Of a DNA stretch of 64,000 nucleotides, positions 11,571 to 23,027 are shown one piece after another. Origin of the DNA: Calliopsis andreniformis. Lineage: Eukaryota; Arthropoda; Insecta; Hymenoptera; Andrenidae. The notes below the pieces were generated by a model. It made no database searches. It was given only the letters and a program-made list of their open reading frames with translations, and had not been told where the DNA came from. The stretch covers positions 13,334,157-13,398,156 of the forward strand of contig NW_027480429.1 of NCBI RefSeq assembly GCF_051401765.1. The letters run 5' to 3'. Every line of letters starts with the position of its first letter. Within the stretch, counting starts at the first letter, position 1. A program made the position numbers and the translations under genes.

Positions 11571-14242
11571 TTCACTCTAGGGCGTTGCTCCACCACATCG
11601 ACTAGTTAGGGCCTAAGAAGTGAACGCCAGCAGCATAAAATACAATATAAATCCAACAGTTCTTCCATCATATAAAACGAGTAATTGCAACCAGTATGAA
11701 AGTTATGGTCATTTCTACGTTCCGGGCAACCTAGGCTTCACTCTATGGCGTTCTTCCACCACATCGAATGGCTACGGCCTCAGAAGTCAACGCCTGAAGC
11801 ATAAAATACAATTAAAATAGAACAGCCTTTCCATCCTATAACAGGGATAATTGCAACCCGTGTGAAAGTGATGGTCATTTCTACGTTACAGGCAACCTAG
11901 ACTTCACTCTAGGGCGTTGTTCCACCAGATAGAATTGTTAGGGCCTAAGAAGTCAACGCCAGAAGCATAAGATACAATATAAATATAACTGTTTTTCCAT
12001 CGTATAGAACGAATAATAGCATCCAGTGTGAAGGTTATGGTCATTTCTACGTTCCGGGCAACCTAGGCTTCACTCTAGGGCGTTGCTCCACCAGATCAAA
12101 CAGTTAGGGCCTTAGAAGTCAACGCCCGAAGCATAAAACACAAAATAAATAGAACAGTTTTTCCATCGTATAAAACGAACAATAGCAACCAGTGTCAAAG
12201 TTATGGTCATTTCTACGTTCCGGGCAACCTAGGCTTCACCCCAGGGCGTTGTTCCACCAGATCGAATAGTTAGGGCCTAAGAAGTGAACGCCAGCAGCAT
12301 AAAATACACTATAAATACAACAGTTCTTCCATCATATAAAACGAATAATTGCAACCAGTATGAAAGTTATGGTCATTTCTACGTTCCGGGCAACCTAGGC
12401 TTCACTCTATGGCTTTCTTCCACCACATCGAATAGCTGCGGCCTCAGAAGTCAACGCCTGAAGCATAAAATACAATAAAAATACAACAGACTTTCCATCC
12501 TATAACAGGCATAATTGCAACCCGTGTGAAAGTGATGGTCATTTGTACGTTCCTGGCATCCTAGGCTTCACTCTAGGGCGTTGTTCCACCAGATCGAATT
12601 GTTAGGGCCTAAGAAGTCAACGCCAGAAGCATAAGATACAATATAAATATAACAGTTTTTCCATCGTATAGAACGAAGAATAGCAACCAGTGTGAAAGTT
12701 ATGGTCATTTCTACGTTCCGGGCAACCTAGGCTTCACTCTAGGTCGTTGCTCCACCAGATCAAACAGCTTAGGCCTTAGAAGTCAACGCCCGAAGTATAA
12801 AATACAAAATAAATAGAACAGTTTTTCCATTGTATAAAACGAATAATTGCTACCAGTGTAAAAGTTATGGTCATTTCTTCGTTCCGGGCAACCTAGGCTT
12901 CACCCTAGGGCGTTGTTCCACCAGATCGAATAGTTAGGGCCTAAGAAGTGAACGCCAGAAGCATAAAATACATTATAAATACAACAGTTTTGCATCATAT
13001 AAAACGAGTAATTGCAACCAGTATGAAAGTTGTGGTCATTTCTACTTTCCGGGCAACCTAGGCTACACCCTAGGGCGTTGCTCCAACAGATTGAATAGTT
13101 AGGGCCTTAGAAGTCAATGCCCGAAGCATAAAATGCAATAAAAATACAACAGTTTTTCCATCATATAATCGGAATAATTGCAACCAGTTTGAAAGTGATT
13201 GTCATTTCTACGTTCCGGGCACCCTCGGCTTCACTCTAGGGCGTTGCTCCACCAGATCAAACAGTTAGGGCCTTAGAAGTCAACGCCCGAAGCATAAAAC
13301 ACAAAATAAATAGAACAGTTTTTCCATCGTATAAAACGAATAATAGCAACCAGTGTCAAAGTTATGGTCATTTCTACGTTCCTGGCAACCTAGGCTTCAC
13401 CCAAGGGCGTCGTTCCACCAGATGGAATAGTTAGGGCCTAAGAAGTCAACGCCAGAAGCATTAAATACGATATGAATACAACAGCTTTTCCATCGTATAA
13501 AACGAATAATTGCAACCAGTGTGAAAGTTATTGTCATTTCTACGTTCCGGGCAACCTAGGCTTCACTCTAGGGCGTCGCTCCACCAGATAGAATAGTTAG
13601 GGCCTTAGAAGTCAATGCCCGAAGCATAAAATACGAAATAAATAGAACAGTTTTTCCATTGTATGAAACGAATATTTGCAACCTGTGTGAAGGTTATGGT
13701 CATATCTACGTTTCGGGCAACCTAGGCTTCACTGTAGGGTGTTGCTCCACCAGATCAAATAGGTAGGGCCATAGAAGTCATCGCCCGAAGCATAAAATAC
13801 AATAAATATAGAAGAGTCTTTCTATCGTATAAGAGGAATAATAGCAATCAGTGTGAGAGTAATGGTCATTTCTACGTTCCGGGCAACCTAGGCTTCGCTC
13901 TAGGGTGTTGTTCCACCAGATCGGATTGCTAGGGCCTTAGAAGTCAACGCCCAAAGCATAAAATACAATAAAAGTACAACAGTTTTTCCATCATATAGCA
14001 TGAATAATTGCAATCAGTGTGAAAGTAATGATCATTTCGACGTTTCGGGCATCCTAGATTTAACTGTGGGGCATTGCTCCACCAGATCGAATACGTAGGA
14101 CCTTAGAAGTCAGCGCCAGAAGCATATAGTACAATAAAAATGCAACAGTTTGTCCATCGTATAACAGGAATAATTGCAACCAGTGTGAAAGTGATGGTCA
14201 TTTCAACGTTTCGGGCAACCTAGGCTTCACTCTAGGGCGTTG
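11571..14242 (+). repeat. Mosaic monomer block
   Basis: This block has about 16 monomers. The first part, about 11600-12130, matches 14753-15283 at 3153 bp, including the GACTTCAC and CAGCCTTTCC variants. The middle part is similar in type to 3670-3890. One monomer is 1 bp short through GTTTTGCATC near 12987. Positions 13370-13790 match 17022-17442 at 3652 bp (22 monomers), marked by CACCCAAGGGCGTCG and by CGAATATTTGCAA. Around 14030 the first monomer with CTGTGGGGCATTG and CATCCTAGA appears, an early member of the GAGGC subfamily. Confidence 0.75.
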
Positions 14243-15570
14243 CTCCGCCAGATCGAATAGTTAGGGCCTGAGAAGTCAGAGCCAGTAGCATAAAATACAA
14301 TATAAATACAACACCTTTTCCATCGTATAACTGGAATAATTGCAACCAGTGTTAAAGTTATGGTCAATTCTACGTTCCGGACAACCTAGGGTTCATTCTA
14401 GGGCGTAGCTCCACTTGATCGAATAGTTAGGGCCTTAGAAGTCAACGCCAGAAGCATAAAATACGATATAGATACAACAGTTTTTCCATCGTATAACAGG
14501 AATAATTGCAACCAGTGTGAAAGTTATGGTCATTTCTACGTTCCGTGCAACCTAGGCTTCACTCTAGGTCGTTGGTCCACTAGACCGAATAGTTTGGACC
14601 TATGAAGTCAACGCCAGAAGCATAAAATACAATATATATACAACAGTTTTTCCATCGTATAAAGCGAATAATTGCAACCAGTGTGAAAGTACTGGTCATT
14701 TCTACGTTCCGTGTAACCTAGGCTTCACTCTAGGGCGTTGCTCCACCACATAGAATAGTTAGGGCCTAAGAAGTGAACGCCAGCAGCATAAAATACAATA
14801 TAAATACAACAGTTCTTCCATCATATAAAACGAGTAATTGCAACCAGTATGAAAGTTATGGTCATTTCTACGTTCCGGGCAACCTAGGCTTCACTCTATG
14901 GCGTTCTTCCACCACATCGAATGGCTACGGCCTCAGAAGTCAACGCCTGAAGCATAAAATACAATTAAAATAGAACAGCCTTTCCATCCTATAACAGGGA
15001 TAATTGCAACCCGTGTGAAAGTGATGGTCATTTGTACGTTTCAGGCAACCTAGACTTCACTCTAGGGCGTTGTTCCACCAGATCGAATTGTTAGGGCCTA
15101 AGAAGTCAACGTCAGAAGCATAAGATACAATATAAATATAACTGTTTTTCCATCGTATAGAACGAATAATAGCATCCAGTGTGAAGGTTATGGTCATTTC
15201 TACGTTCCGGGCAACCTAGGCTTCACTCTAGGGCGTGGCTCCACCAGATCAAACAGTTAGGGCCTTAGAAGTCAACGCCCGAAGCATAAAATACAAAATA
15301 AATAGATCAGTTTTTCCATCGTATAAAACGAATAATTGCTACCAGTGTAAAAGTTATGGTCATTTCTACGTTCCGGGCAACATAGGCTTCACCCTAGGGC
15401 GTTGTTCCACCAGATCGAATAGTTAGGGCCTAAGAAGTGAACGCCAGAAGCATAAAATACAATATCAATACAACAGTTTTTCATTCGTATAAAACGAATA
15501 ATTGCAACCAGTGTGAAAGTGATGGTCGTTTCTACGTTCGGCGCAACCTAGTCTTCACTCTAGGGCGTTG
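14243..15570 (+). repeat. 8-monomer higher-order unit, third pair, copy 1
   Basis: This 1328-bp unit is repeated immediately. It starts at CTCCGCCAGATCG (14243) and recurs at 15571. It contains unusual markers such as CTCCACTTGATCG near 14410, GGTCCACTAGACC near 14575, GATCAGTTTTTCC near 15305 and TACGTTCGGCGCAACC near 15533. Every one of these is present 1328 bp further on, and at the places compared I saw no difference. This is the cleanest tandem pair in the left half. Confidence 0.92.
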
Positions 15571-16898
15571 CTCCGCCAGATCGAATAGTTAGGGCCTGAG
15601 AAGTCAGAGCCAGTAGCATAAAATACAATATAAATACAACACCTTTTCCATCGTATAACTGGAATAATTGCAACCAGTGTTAAAGTTATGGTCAATTCTA
15701 CGTTCCGGACAACCTAGGGTTCATTCTAGGGCGTAGCTCCACTTGATCGAATAGTTAGGGCCTTAGAAGTCAACGCCAGAAGCATAAAATACGATATAGA
15801 TACAACAGTTTTTCCATCGTATAACAGGAATAATTGCAACCAGTGTGAAAGTTATGGTCATTTCTACGTTCCGTGCAACCTAGGCTTCACTCTAGGTCGT
15901 TGGTCCACTAGACCGAATAGTTTGGACCTATGAAGTCAACGCCAGAAGCATAAAATACAATATATATACAACAGTTTTTCCATCGTATAAAGCGAATAAT
16001 TGCAACCAGTGTGAAAGTACTGGTCATTTCTACGTTCCGTGTAACCTAGGCTTCACTCTAGGGCGTTGCTCCACCACATAGAATAGTTAGGGCCTAAGAA
16101 GTGAACGCCAGCAGCATAAAATACAATATAAATACAACAGTTCTTCCATCATATAAAACGAGTAATTGCAACCAGTATGAAAGTTATGGTCATTTCTACG
16201 TTCCGGGCAACCTAGGCTTCACTCTATGGCGTTCTTCCACCACATCGAATGGCTACGGCCTCAGAAGTCAACGCCTGAAGCATAAAATACAATTAAAATA
16301 GAACAGCCTTTCCATCCTATAACAGGGATAATTGCAACCCGTGTGAAAGTGATGGTCATTTGTACGTTTCAGGCAACCTAGACTTCACTCTAGGGCGTTG
16401 TTCCACCAGATCGAATTGTTAGGGCCTAAGAAGTCAACGTCAGAAGCATAAGATACAATATAAATATAACTGTTTTTCCATCGTATAGAACGAATAATAG
16501 CATCCAGTGTGAAGGTTATGGTCATTTCTACGTTCCGGGCAACCTAGGCTTCACTCTAGGGCGTGGCTCCACCAGATCAAACAGTTAGGGCCTTAGAAGT
16601 CAACGCCCGAAGCATAAAATACAAAATAAATAGATCAGTTTTTCCATCGTATAAAACGAATAATTGCTACCAGTGTAAAAGTTATGGTCATTTCTACGTT
16701 CCGGGCAACATAGGCTTCACCCTAGGGCGTTGTTCCACCAGATCGAATAGTTAGGGCCTAAGAAGTGAACGCCAGAAGCATAAAATACAATATCAATACA
16801 ACAGTTTTTCATTCGTATAAAACGAATAATTGCAACCAGTGTGAAAGTGATGGTCGTTTCTACGTTCGGCGCAACCTAGTCTTCACTCTAGGGCGTTG
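15571..16898 (+). repeat. 8-monomer higher-order unit, third pair, copy 2
   Basis: This is the second copy of the 14243-15570 unit. It ends at 16898, where GTTGTTCCACCAG follows in place of GTTGCTCCGCCAG, so the exchange point lies in the preceding conserved block. Its near-identity to copy 1 suggests the duplication is recent compared with most events in the left half. Confidence 0.92.
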
Positions 16899-18046
16899 TT
16901 CCACCAGATCGAATAGTTACGGCCTTAGAAGTCAACGCCCGAAGTATAAAATACAAAATAAATAGAACAGTTTTTCCATTGTATGAAACGAATAATTGCT
17001 ACCAGTGTGAAAGATATGGTCATTTCTACGTTCCTGGCAACCTAGGCTTCACCCAAGGGCGTCGTTCCACCAGATGGAATAGTTAGGGCCTAAGAAGTCA
17101 ACGCCAGAAGCATTAAATACGATATGAATACAACAGCTTTTCCATCGTATAAAACGAATAATTGCAACCAGTGTGAAAGTTATTGTCATTTCTACGTTCC
17201 GGGCAAACTAGGCTTCACTCTAGGGCGTCGCTCCACCAGATAGAATAGTTAGGGCCTTAGAAGTCAACGCCCGAAGCATAAAATACGAAATAAATAGAAC
17301 AGTTTTGCCATTGTATGAAACGAATATTTGCAAGCTGTGTGAAGGTTATGGTCATATCTACGTTTCGGGCAACCTAGGCTTCACTGTAGGGTGTTGCTCC
17401 ACCAGATCAAATAGGTAGGGCCATAGAAGTCAACGCCCGAAGCATAAAATACAATATAAATACAACAGTTCTTCCATCATATAAAACGAGTAATTGCAAC
17501 CTGTATGAAAGTTATGGTCATTTCTACGTTCCGGGAAACCTAGGCTTCACTCTATGGCGTTCTTCCACCACATCGAATAGCTACGGCCTCAGAAGTCAAC
17601 GCCTGAAGCATAAAATACAATAAAAATACAACAGTCTTTCCATCCTATAACAGGAATAATTGCAACCCGTGTGAAAGTGATGGTCATTTGTACGTTCCAG
17701 GCAACCTAGGCTTCACTCTAGGGCGTTGTTCCACCAGATCGAATTGTTAGGGCCTAAGAAGTCAACGACAGAAGCATAAGATACAATATATATATAATAG
17801 TTTTTCCATCGTATAGAACGAATAATAGCATCCAGTGTGAAAGTTATGGTGATTTCTACGTTCCGGGCAACCTAGGCTTCACTCTAGGGCGTTGCTCCAC
17901 CAGATCAAACAGTTAGGGCCTTAGAAGTAAACGGCCGAAGCATAAAATACAAAATAAATAGAACAGTTTTTCCATCGTATGAAACGAATAACAGCAACCA
18001 GTGTCAAAGTTATGGTCATTTCTACGTTCCGGGCAACCTAGGCTTC
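16826..18046 (+). repeat. 1.2-kb duplicated segment, left copy
   Basis: This segment matches 21807-23027 at an offset of 4981 bp (30 monomers plus 1 bp). Shared markers are GGCGCAACCTAGTC, CACCCAAGGGCGTCG, CAAGCTGTGTGAAGG, GTCAACGACAG and AAACGGCCGAAG. The part 17022-17442 has an older relative at 13370-13790. Differences are single bases, such as CAGTTTTGCC here and CAGCTTTGCC in the right copy. Confidence 0.88.
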
Positions 18047-19514
18047 ACCCCAGGGCGTTGTTCCACCAGATCGAATAGTTAGTGCCTAAGAAGTCAACGC
18101 CGGAAGCATAAAATGCAATAAAAATACAACAGTTTTTCCATCGTATAAAAGAATTAATTGCAACCAGTTTGAAAGTGATGGTCATTCCTACGTTCCGGGC
18201 AACGTAGGCTTCACACTAGCGCGTTGCTCCACCAGATCGAATAGTTAGGGCCTTAGAAGTCAACGCCAGAAGCATAAAATACAATAAAGATGCAACATCT
18301 TTTCCATCATATAAAACGAATAATTTCAACCAGTGTGAATGTTATGGTCATTTCTACATTCCGAGCAACCTAGGCTTCACTCTGGGGCGTTGACCCAACA
18401 GATTGAATAGTTAGGGCCTAAGAAGTGAACGCCAGCAGCATAAAATACAATATAAATACAACAGTTCTTCCATCATATAAAACGAATAATTGCAACCAGT
18501 ATGAAAGTTATAGTCATGTCTGCGTTCCGGGCAACCTAGGCTTCACTCTATGGCGTTCTTCCACCACATCGAATGGCTACGGCCTCAGAAGTCAACGCCT
18601 GAAGCATAAAATACAATTAAAATAGAACAGTCTTTCCACCCTATAACAGGAATAATTGCAACCCGTGTGAAAGTGATGGTCATTTGTACGTTTCAGGCAA
18701 CCTAGGCTTCACTCTAGGGCGTTGTTCCACCAGATCGAATTGTTAGGGCCTAAGAAGTCAACGCCAGAAGCATAGGATACAATATAAATATAACAGTTTT
18801 TCCATCGTATAAAACGAATAATTGCTATCACTGTGAAAGTTAGAGTAAATTCTACGTTCCGGGCAACCTAGGCTTTACTCTAGGGCGTTGCTCCACCAGA
18901 TAAAACAGTTAGGGCCTTAGAAGTCAACGCCCGAAGCATAAAATACAAAATAAATAGAACTGTTTTTCCATTGTATAAAACGAATAATTGCTACCAGTAT
19001 GAAAGTTATGGTCATCTCTACGTTCCGGGCAACCTAGGCTTCACTCTATGGCGTTCTTCCACCACATCGAATGGCTACGGCCTCAGAAGTCAACGCCTGA
19101 AGCATAAAATACAATTAAAATAGAACAGTCATTCCACCCTATAACAGGAATAATTGCAACCAGTGTGAAAGTTATGGTCATTTCTACGTTCCGGGCAACC
19201 TAGGATTCACTCTGTGGCGTTGGTCCACCAGATGGAATAGTTAGGGCCTAAGAACTCAACGCCAGAAACATTAAATACGATATAAATACAACAGCTTTTC
19301 CATCGTATAAAACGAATAATTGCAACCAGTGTGAAAGTTATGGTCATTTCTACGATCCGGGCAACCTAGGCTTCGCTCTAGGGCGTTGCTCCACCAGATC
19401 GAATAGTTAGGGCCTTAGAAGTCAACGCCGGAAGCATAAAATACAATCAAAATATAGCAGCTTTTCCATCGTGTAATGGGAACAATTGCAGCCAGTGTCA
19501 AGGTGATGGTCATT
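18047..19514 (+). repeat. Diverged monomers
   Basis: This block has about nine monomers with no tandem unit. The monomer with AATTTCAACCAG and CTCTGGGGCG (18320-18400) has a close relative at 27120-27190. The run 18480-18975 resembles 27970-28460 in monomer order, with GCTTTACTC and AGATAAAACAG as markers. Nothing other than satellite is visible. Confidence 0.7.
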
Positions 19515-19980
19515 TCTACGTTCCGGGCAACCTAGGCTTCACTCTAGGGCGTTGCTCCACCAGATCGAATAGATAGGGACTTAGAATTCAACGCCAGAAG
19601 CATAAAATACAATATAAGTACAACAGTTTTTCCATTGTATAAAACGAATAATTGCAACCAGTGTGAAAATTATGGTCATTTCTACGTTCCGGGATACATA
19701 GGCTTCACTCTTGGACGCTGCCTCACCAGATCGAATAGCTAGGACCTTAGAAGTCGAAGCCAGAAGCAGAAAATACAATAAAAATGCAACAGTTTTTTCA
19801 TTGTATAGCATGAATAATTGCAACCAGTGTGAAAGGAATGATCATTTCGGCGTTTCGGGCATCCTAGACTTTACTCTGAGGCATTGCTCCACAAGATTGA
19901 ATAGCTAGGGCCTAAGAAGTGAACGCCAGATGCATAAAATACAATATAAATACAGCAGCTTTTTCCATCGTATAAAACGA
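19515..19980 (+). repeat. Three-monomer segment, copy 1 of a 5-monomer-spaced pair
   Basis: This segment matches 20346-20811 at an offset of 831 bp (five monomers plus 1 bp). Markers are GAATAGATAGGGAC, CTTGGACG, GAAGTCGAAGCCAG and GAACGCCAGATGC. The second monomer of the matching run belongs to the GAGGC subfamily. A 1-bp T insertion (GCTTTTTCC near 19965) occurs only in this copy. Confidence 0.8.
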
Positions 19981-20049
19981 ATAATTGCAAACAGTGTGAA
20001 AGTAATGGTCATTTCTACGTCCCGGCCAACGTAGGCTTCACTCTAGAGC

Positions 20050-20345
20050 GTGTCTCCACCAGATCGAATAGTTAGGGCCTTAGAAGTCAACGCCAGAACC
20101 TTAAAATACAATAAAGATGCAACAGATTTTCCATCGTATAACAGGAATAAATGCATCCAGTGTGAAGGTAATGGTATGTTCTACGTTCCGGATAACCTGG
20201 GCTTCACTCTAGGTCTGTGCTCCACCAGATCAAATAGTTTAGGCCTAAGAAGTCAACGCCAGAAGCATAAAATACAATATAAATACAACAGCTTTTCCAT
20301 CGTATATAACGTATATTTGCAAACAGTGTGAAAGTAATGGTCATT
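20050..20345 (+). repeat. Two-monomer segment related to 24199-24494
   Basis: A monomer with the rare GGTATGTTCTACG block is followed by one with GTATATAACGTATATTTGC. The same order occurs about 4149 bp downstream (25 monomers minus 1 bp). Single relatives of the GGTATGTTC form are also seen near 35797 and 41930. The copies are diverged. Confidence 0.65.
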
Positions 20346-20811
20346 TCTATGTTCCGGGCAACCTGGGCTTCACTCTAGGGCGTTGCTCCACCAGATCGAA
20401 TAGATAGGGACTTAGAATTCAACGCCAGGAGCATAAAATACAATACAAGTACAACAGTTTTTCCATTGTATAAAACGAATAATTGCAACCAGTGTGAAAG
20501 TTATGGTTATTTCTACGTTCCGGGCAACATAGGCTTCACTCTTGGACGTTGCCCCACCAGATCGAATAGCTAGGACTTTAGAAGTCGAAGCCAGAAGCAG
20601 AAAATACAATAAAAATGCAACAGTTTTTTCATCGTATAGCATGAATAATTGCAACCAGTGTGAAAGGAATGATCATTTCGGCGTTTCGGGCGTCCTAGAC
20701 TTTACTCTGAGGCATTGCTCCATCAGATAGAATAGTTAGGGCCTAAGAAGTGAACGCCAGATGCATAAAACACAATATAAATGCAGCAGCTTTTCCATCG
20801 TATAAAACGAA
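20346..20811 (+). repeat. Three-monomer segment, copy 2 of a 5-monomer-spaced pair
   Basis: This is the partner of 19515-19980. The two copies differ by scattered substitutions, so the event is older than the near-perfect pair at 14.2-16.9 kb. It includes the long open frames on both strands around 20412-20730, which repeat those at 19581-19908 and follow from the duplication. Confidence 0.8.
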
Positions 20812-21806
20812 TAATAACAACCAGTGTGAAAGTTATGGTCTTTTCTACGTTCCGGGCAACCTAGGCTTTACTCTAGGGCGTTCCTCCACCAGATCGAATA
20901 GTTAGGGCCTTAGTAGTGAACGCCAAAAGCATAAAATACAACAAAAATGCAATAGTTTTTCCATCGCATAAAACGAATAATAACAACCAGTGTGAAAGTT
21001 ATGGTCTTTTCTACGTTCCGGGCAACCTAGGCTTCACTCTAGGGCGTCGCTCCACCAGATAGAATACTTAGGGCCTTAGAAGTCAACGCCCGAAGCATAA
21101 AATACAAAGTAAATAGAACAGTTTTTCCATTGTATAAAACCAATAATTGCTACCAGTGTGAAAGTTATGGTCATTTCTACGTTCCGGGCAACCTAGGTTT
21201 CACTCTATGGCGTGTGTCCACCAGATCGAATAGTTTGGGCCTAAGACGTCAAAGCCAGAAGCATAAAATGCAATATAAATACAACACATTTTCCATCGTA
21301 TAACAGGAATAATTGCAACCAGTGTCAAAGTTATTGTCATTTCTACGTTCCGGGCAACCTAGGCTTCATTCTAGTGCGTTGCTCAACTAGATCGAATAGT
21401 TAGGGCCTTAGAAGTCAAATCCAGAAGCATAAAGTATAATAAATAGCCAACAGTTTGTCCATCGTATAACAGGAATAATTGCAACCAGCGTGAAAGTAAT
21501 GGTCATTTCTACGTTTCGGGCAACATAGGCTACACTCTTGGACGTTGGCCCACGAGATCGAATAGCTAGGACCTTAGTAGTCAACGCCAGAAGCATAAAA
21601 TACAGTAAAAATACAACAGTTTTTCCATCGTATAGCATGAATAAATGCAACCAGCGTGGAAGTAATGATCATTTCGACGATCCAGGCATCCTAGATTTAA
21701 CTGTGAGGCATTGCTCCTCTAGATCGAATACATAGGGCCTTAGTAGTCAACGCCAGAAGCATAAATTACAATAAAAATCCAACAGTTTTCCGACCGTATA
21801 ACAGGA
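20812..21806 (+). repeat. Diverged monomers
   Basis: This block has six monomers. Two neighbouring ones share TGGTCTTTTCTACG (20836 and 21002), which points to a local single-monomer duplication. A member of the GAGGC subfamily lies at about 21669, with CTAGATTTAACTGTGAGGC. Confidence 0.7.
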
Positions 21807-23027
21807 ATAATTGCAACCAGTGTGAAAGTGATGGTCGTTTCTACGTTCGGCGCAACCTAGTCTTCACTCTAGGGCGTTGTTCCACCAGATCGAATAGTTA
21901 CGGCCTTCGAAGTCAACGCCCGAAGTATAAAATACAAAATAAATAGAACAGTTTTTCCATTGTATGAAACGAATAATTGCTACCAGTGTGAAAGATATGG
22001 TCATTTCTACGTTTCTGGCAACCTAGGCTTCACCCAAGGGCGTCGTTCCACCAGGTGGAATAGTTAGGGCCTAAGAAGTCAACGCCAGAAGCATTAAATA
22101 CGATATGAATACAACAGCTTTTCCATCGTATAAAACGAATAATTGCAACCAGTGTGAAAGTTATTGTCATTTCTACGTTCCGGGCAACCTAGGCTTCACT
22201 CTAGGGCGTCGCTCCACCAGATAGAATAGTTAGGGCCTTAGAAGTCAACGCCCGAAGCATAAAATACGAAATAAATAGAACAGCTTTGCCATTGTATGAA
22301 ACGAATATTTGCAAGCTGTGTGAAGGTTATGGTCATATCTACGTTTCGGGCAACCTAGGCTTCACTGTAGGGTGTTGCTCCACCAGATCAAATAGGTAGG
22401 GCCATAGAAGTCAACGCCCGAAGCATAAAATACAATATAAATACAACAGTTCTTCCATCATATAAAACGAGTAATTGCAACCAGTATGAAAGTTATGGTC
22501 ATTTCTACGTTCCGGGAAACCTAGGCTTCACTCTATGGCGTTCTTCCACCACATCGAATAGCTACGGCCTCAGAAGTCAACGCCTGAAGCATAAAATACA
22601 ATAAAAATACAACAGTCTTTCCATCCTATAACAGGAATAATTGCAACCCGTGTGAAAGTGATGGTCATTTGTACGTTCCAGGCAACCTAGGCTTCACTCT
22701 AGGGCGTTGTTCCACCAGATCGAATTGTTAGGGCCTAAGAAGTCAACGACAGAAGCATAAGATACAATATAAATATAATAGTTTTTCCATCGTATAGAAC
22801 GAATAATAGCATCCAGTGTGAAAGTTATGGTGATTTCTACGTTCCGGGCAACCTAGGCTTCACTCTAGGGCGTTGCTCCACCAGATCAAACAGTTAGGGC
22901 CTTAGAAGTAAACGGCCGAAGCATAAAATACAAAATAAATAGAACAGTTTTTCCATCGTATGAAACGAATAACAGCAACCAGTGTCAAAGTTATGGTCAT
23001 TTCTACGTTCCGGGCAACCTAGGCTTG
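21807..23027 (+). repeat. 1.2-kb duplicated segment, right copy
   Basis: This is the partner of 16826-18046. It starts inside the AATTGCAACCAGTGTG stretch and ends where CTTGACTCTAGGG replaces CTTCACCCCAGGG. Both ends fall in conserved parts of the monomer, as expected for homologous unequal exchange or gene conversion. Confidence 0.88.
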
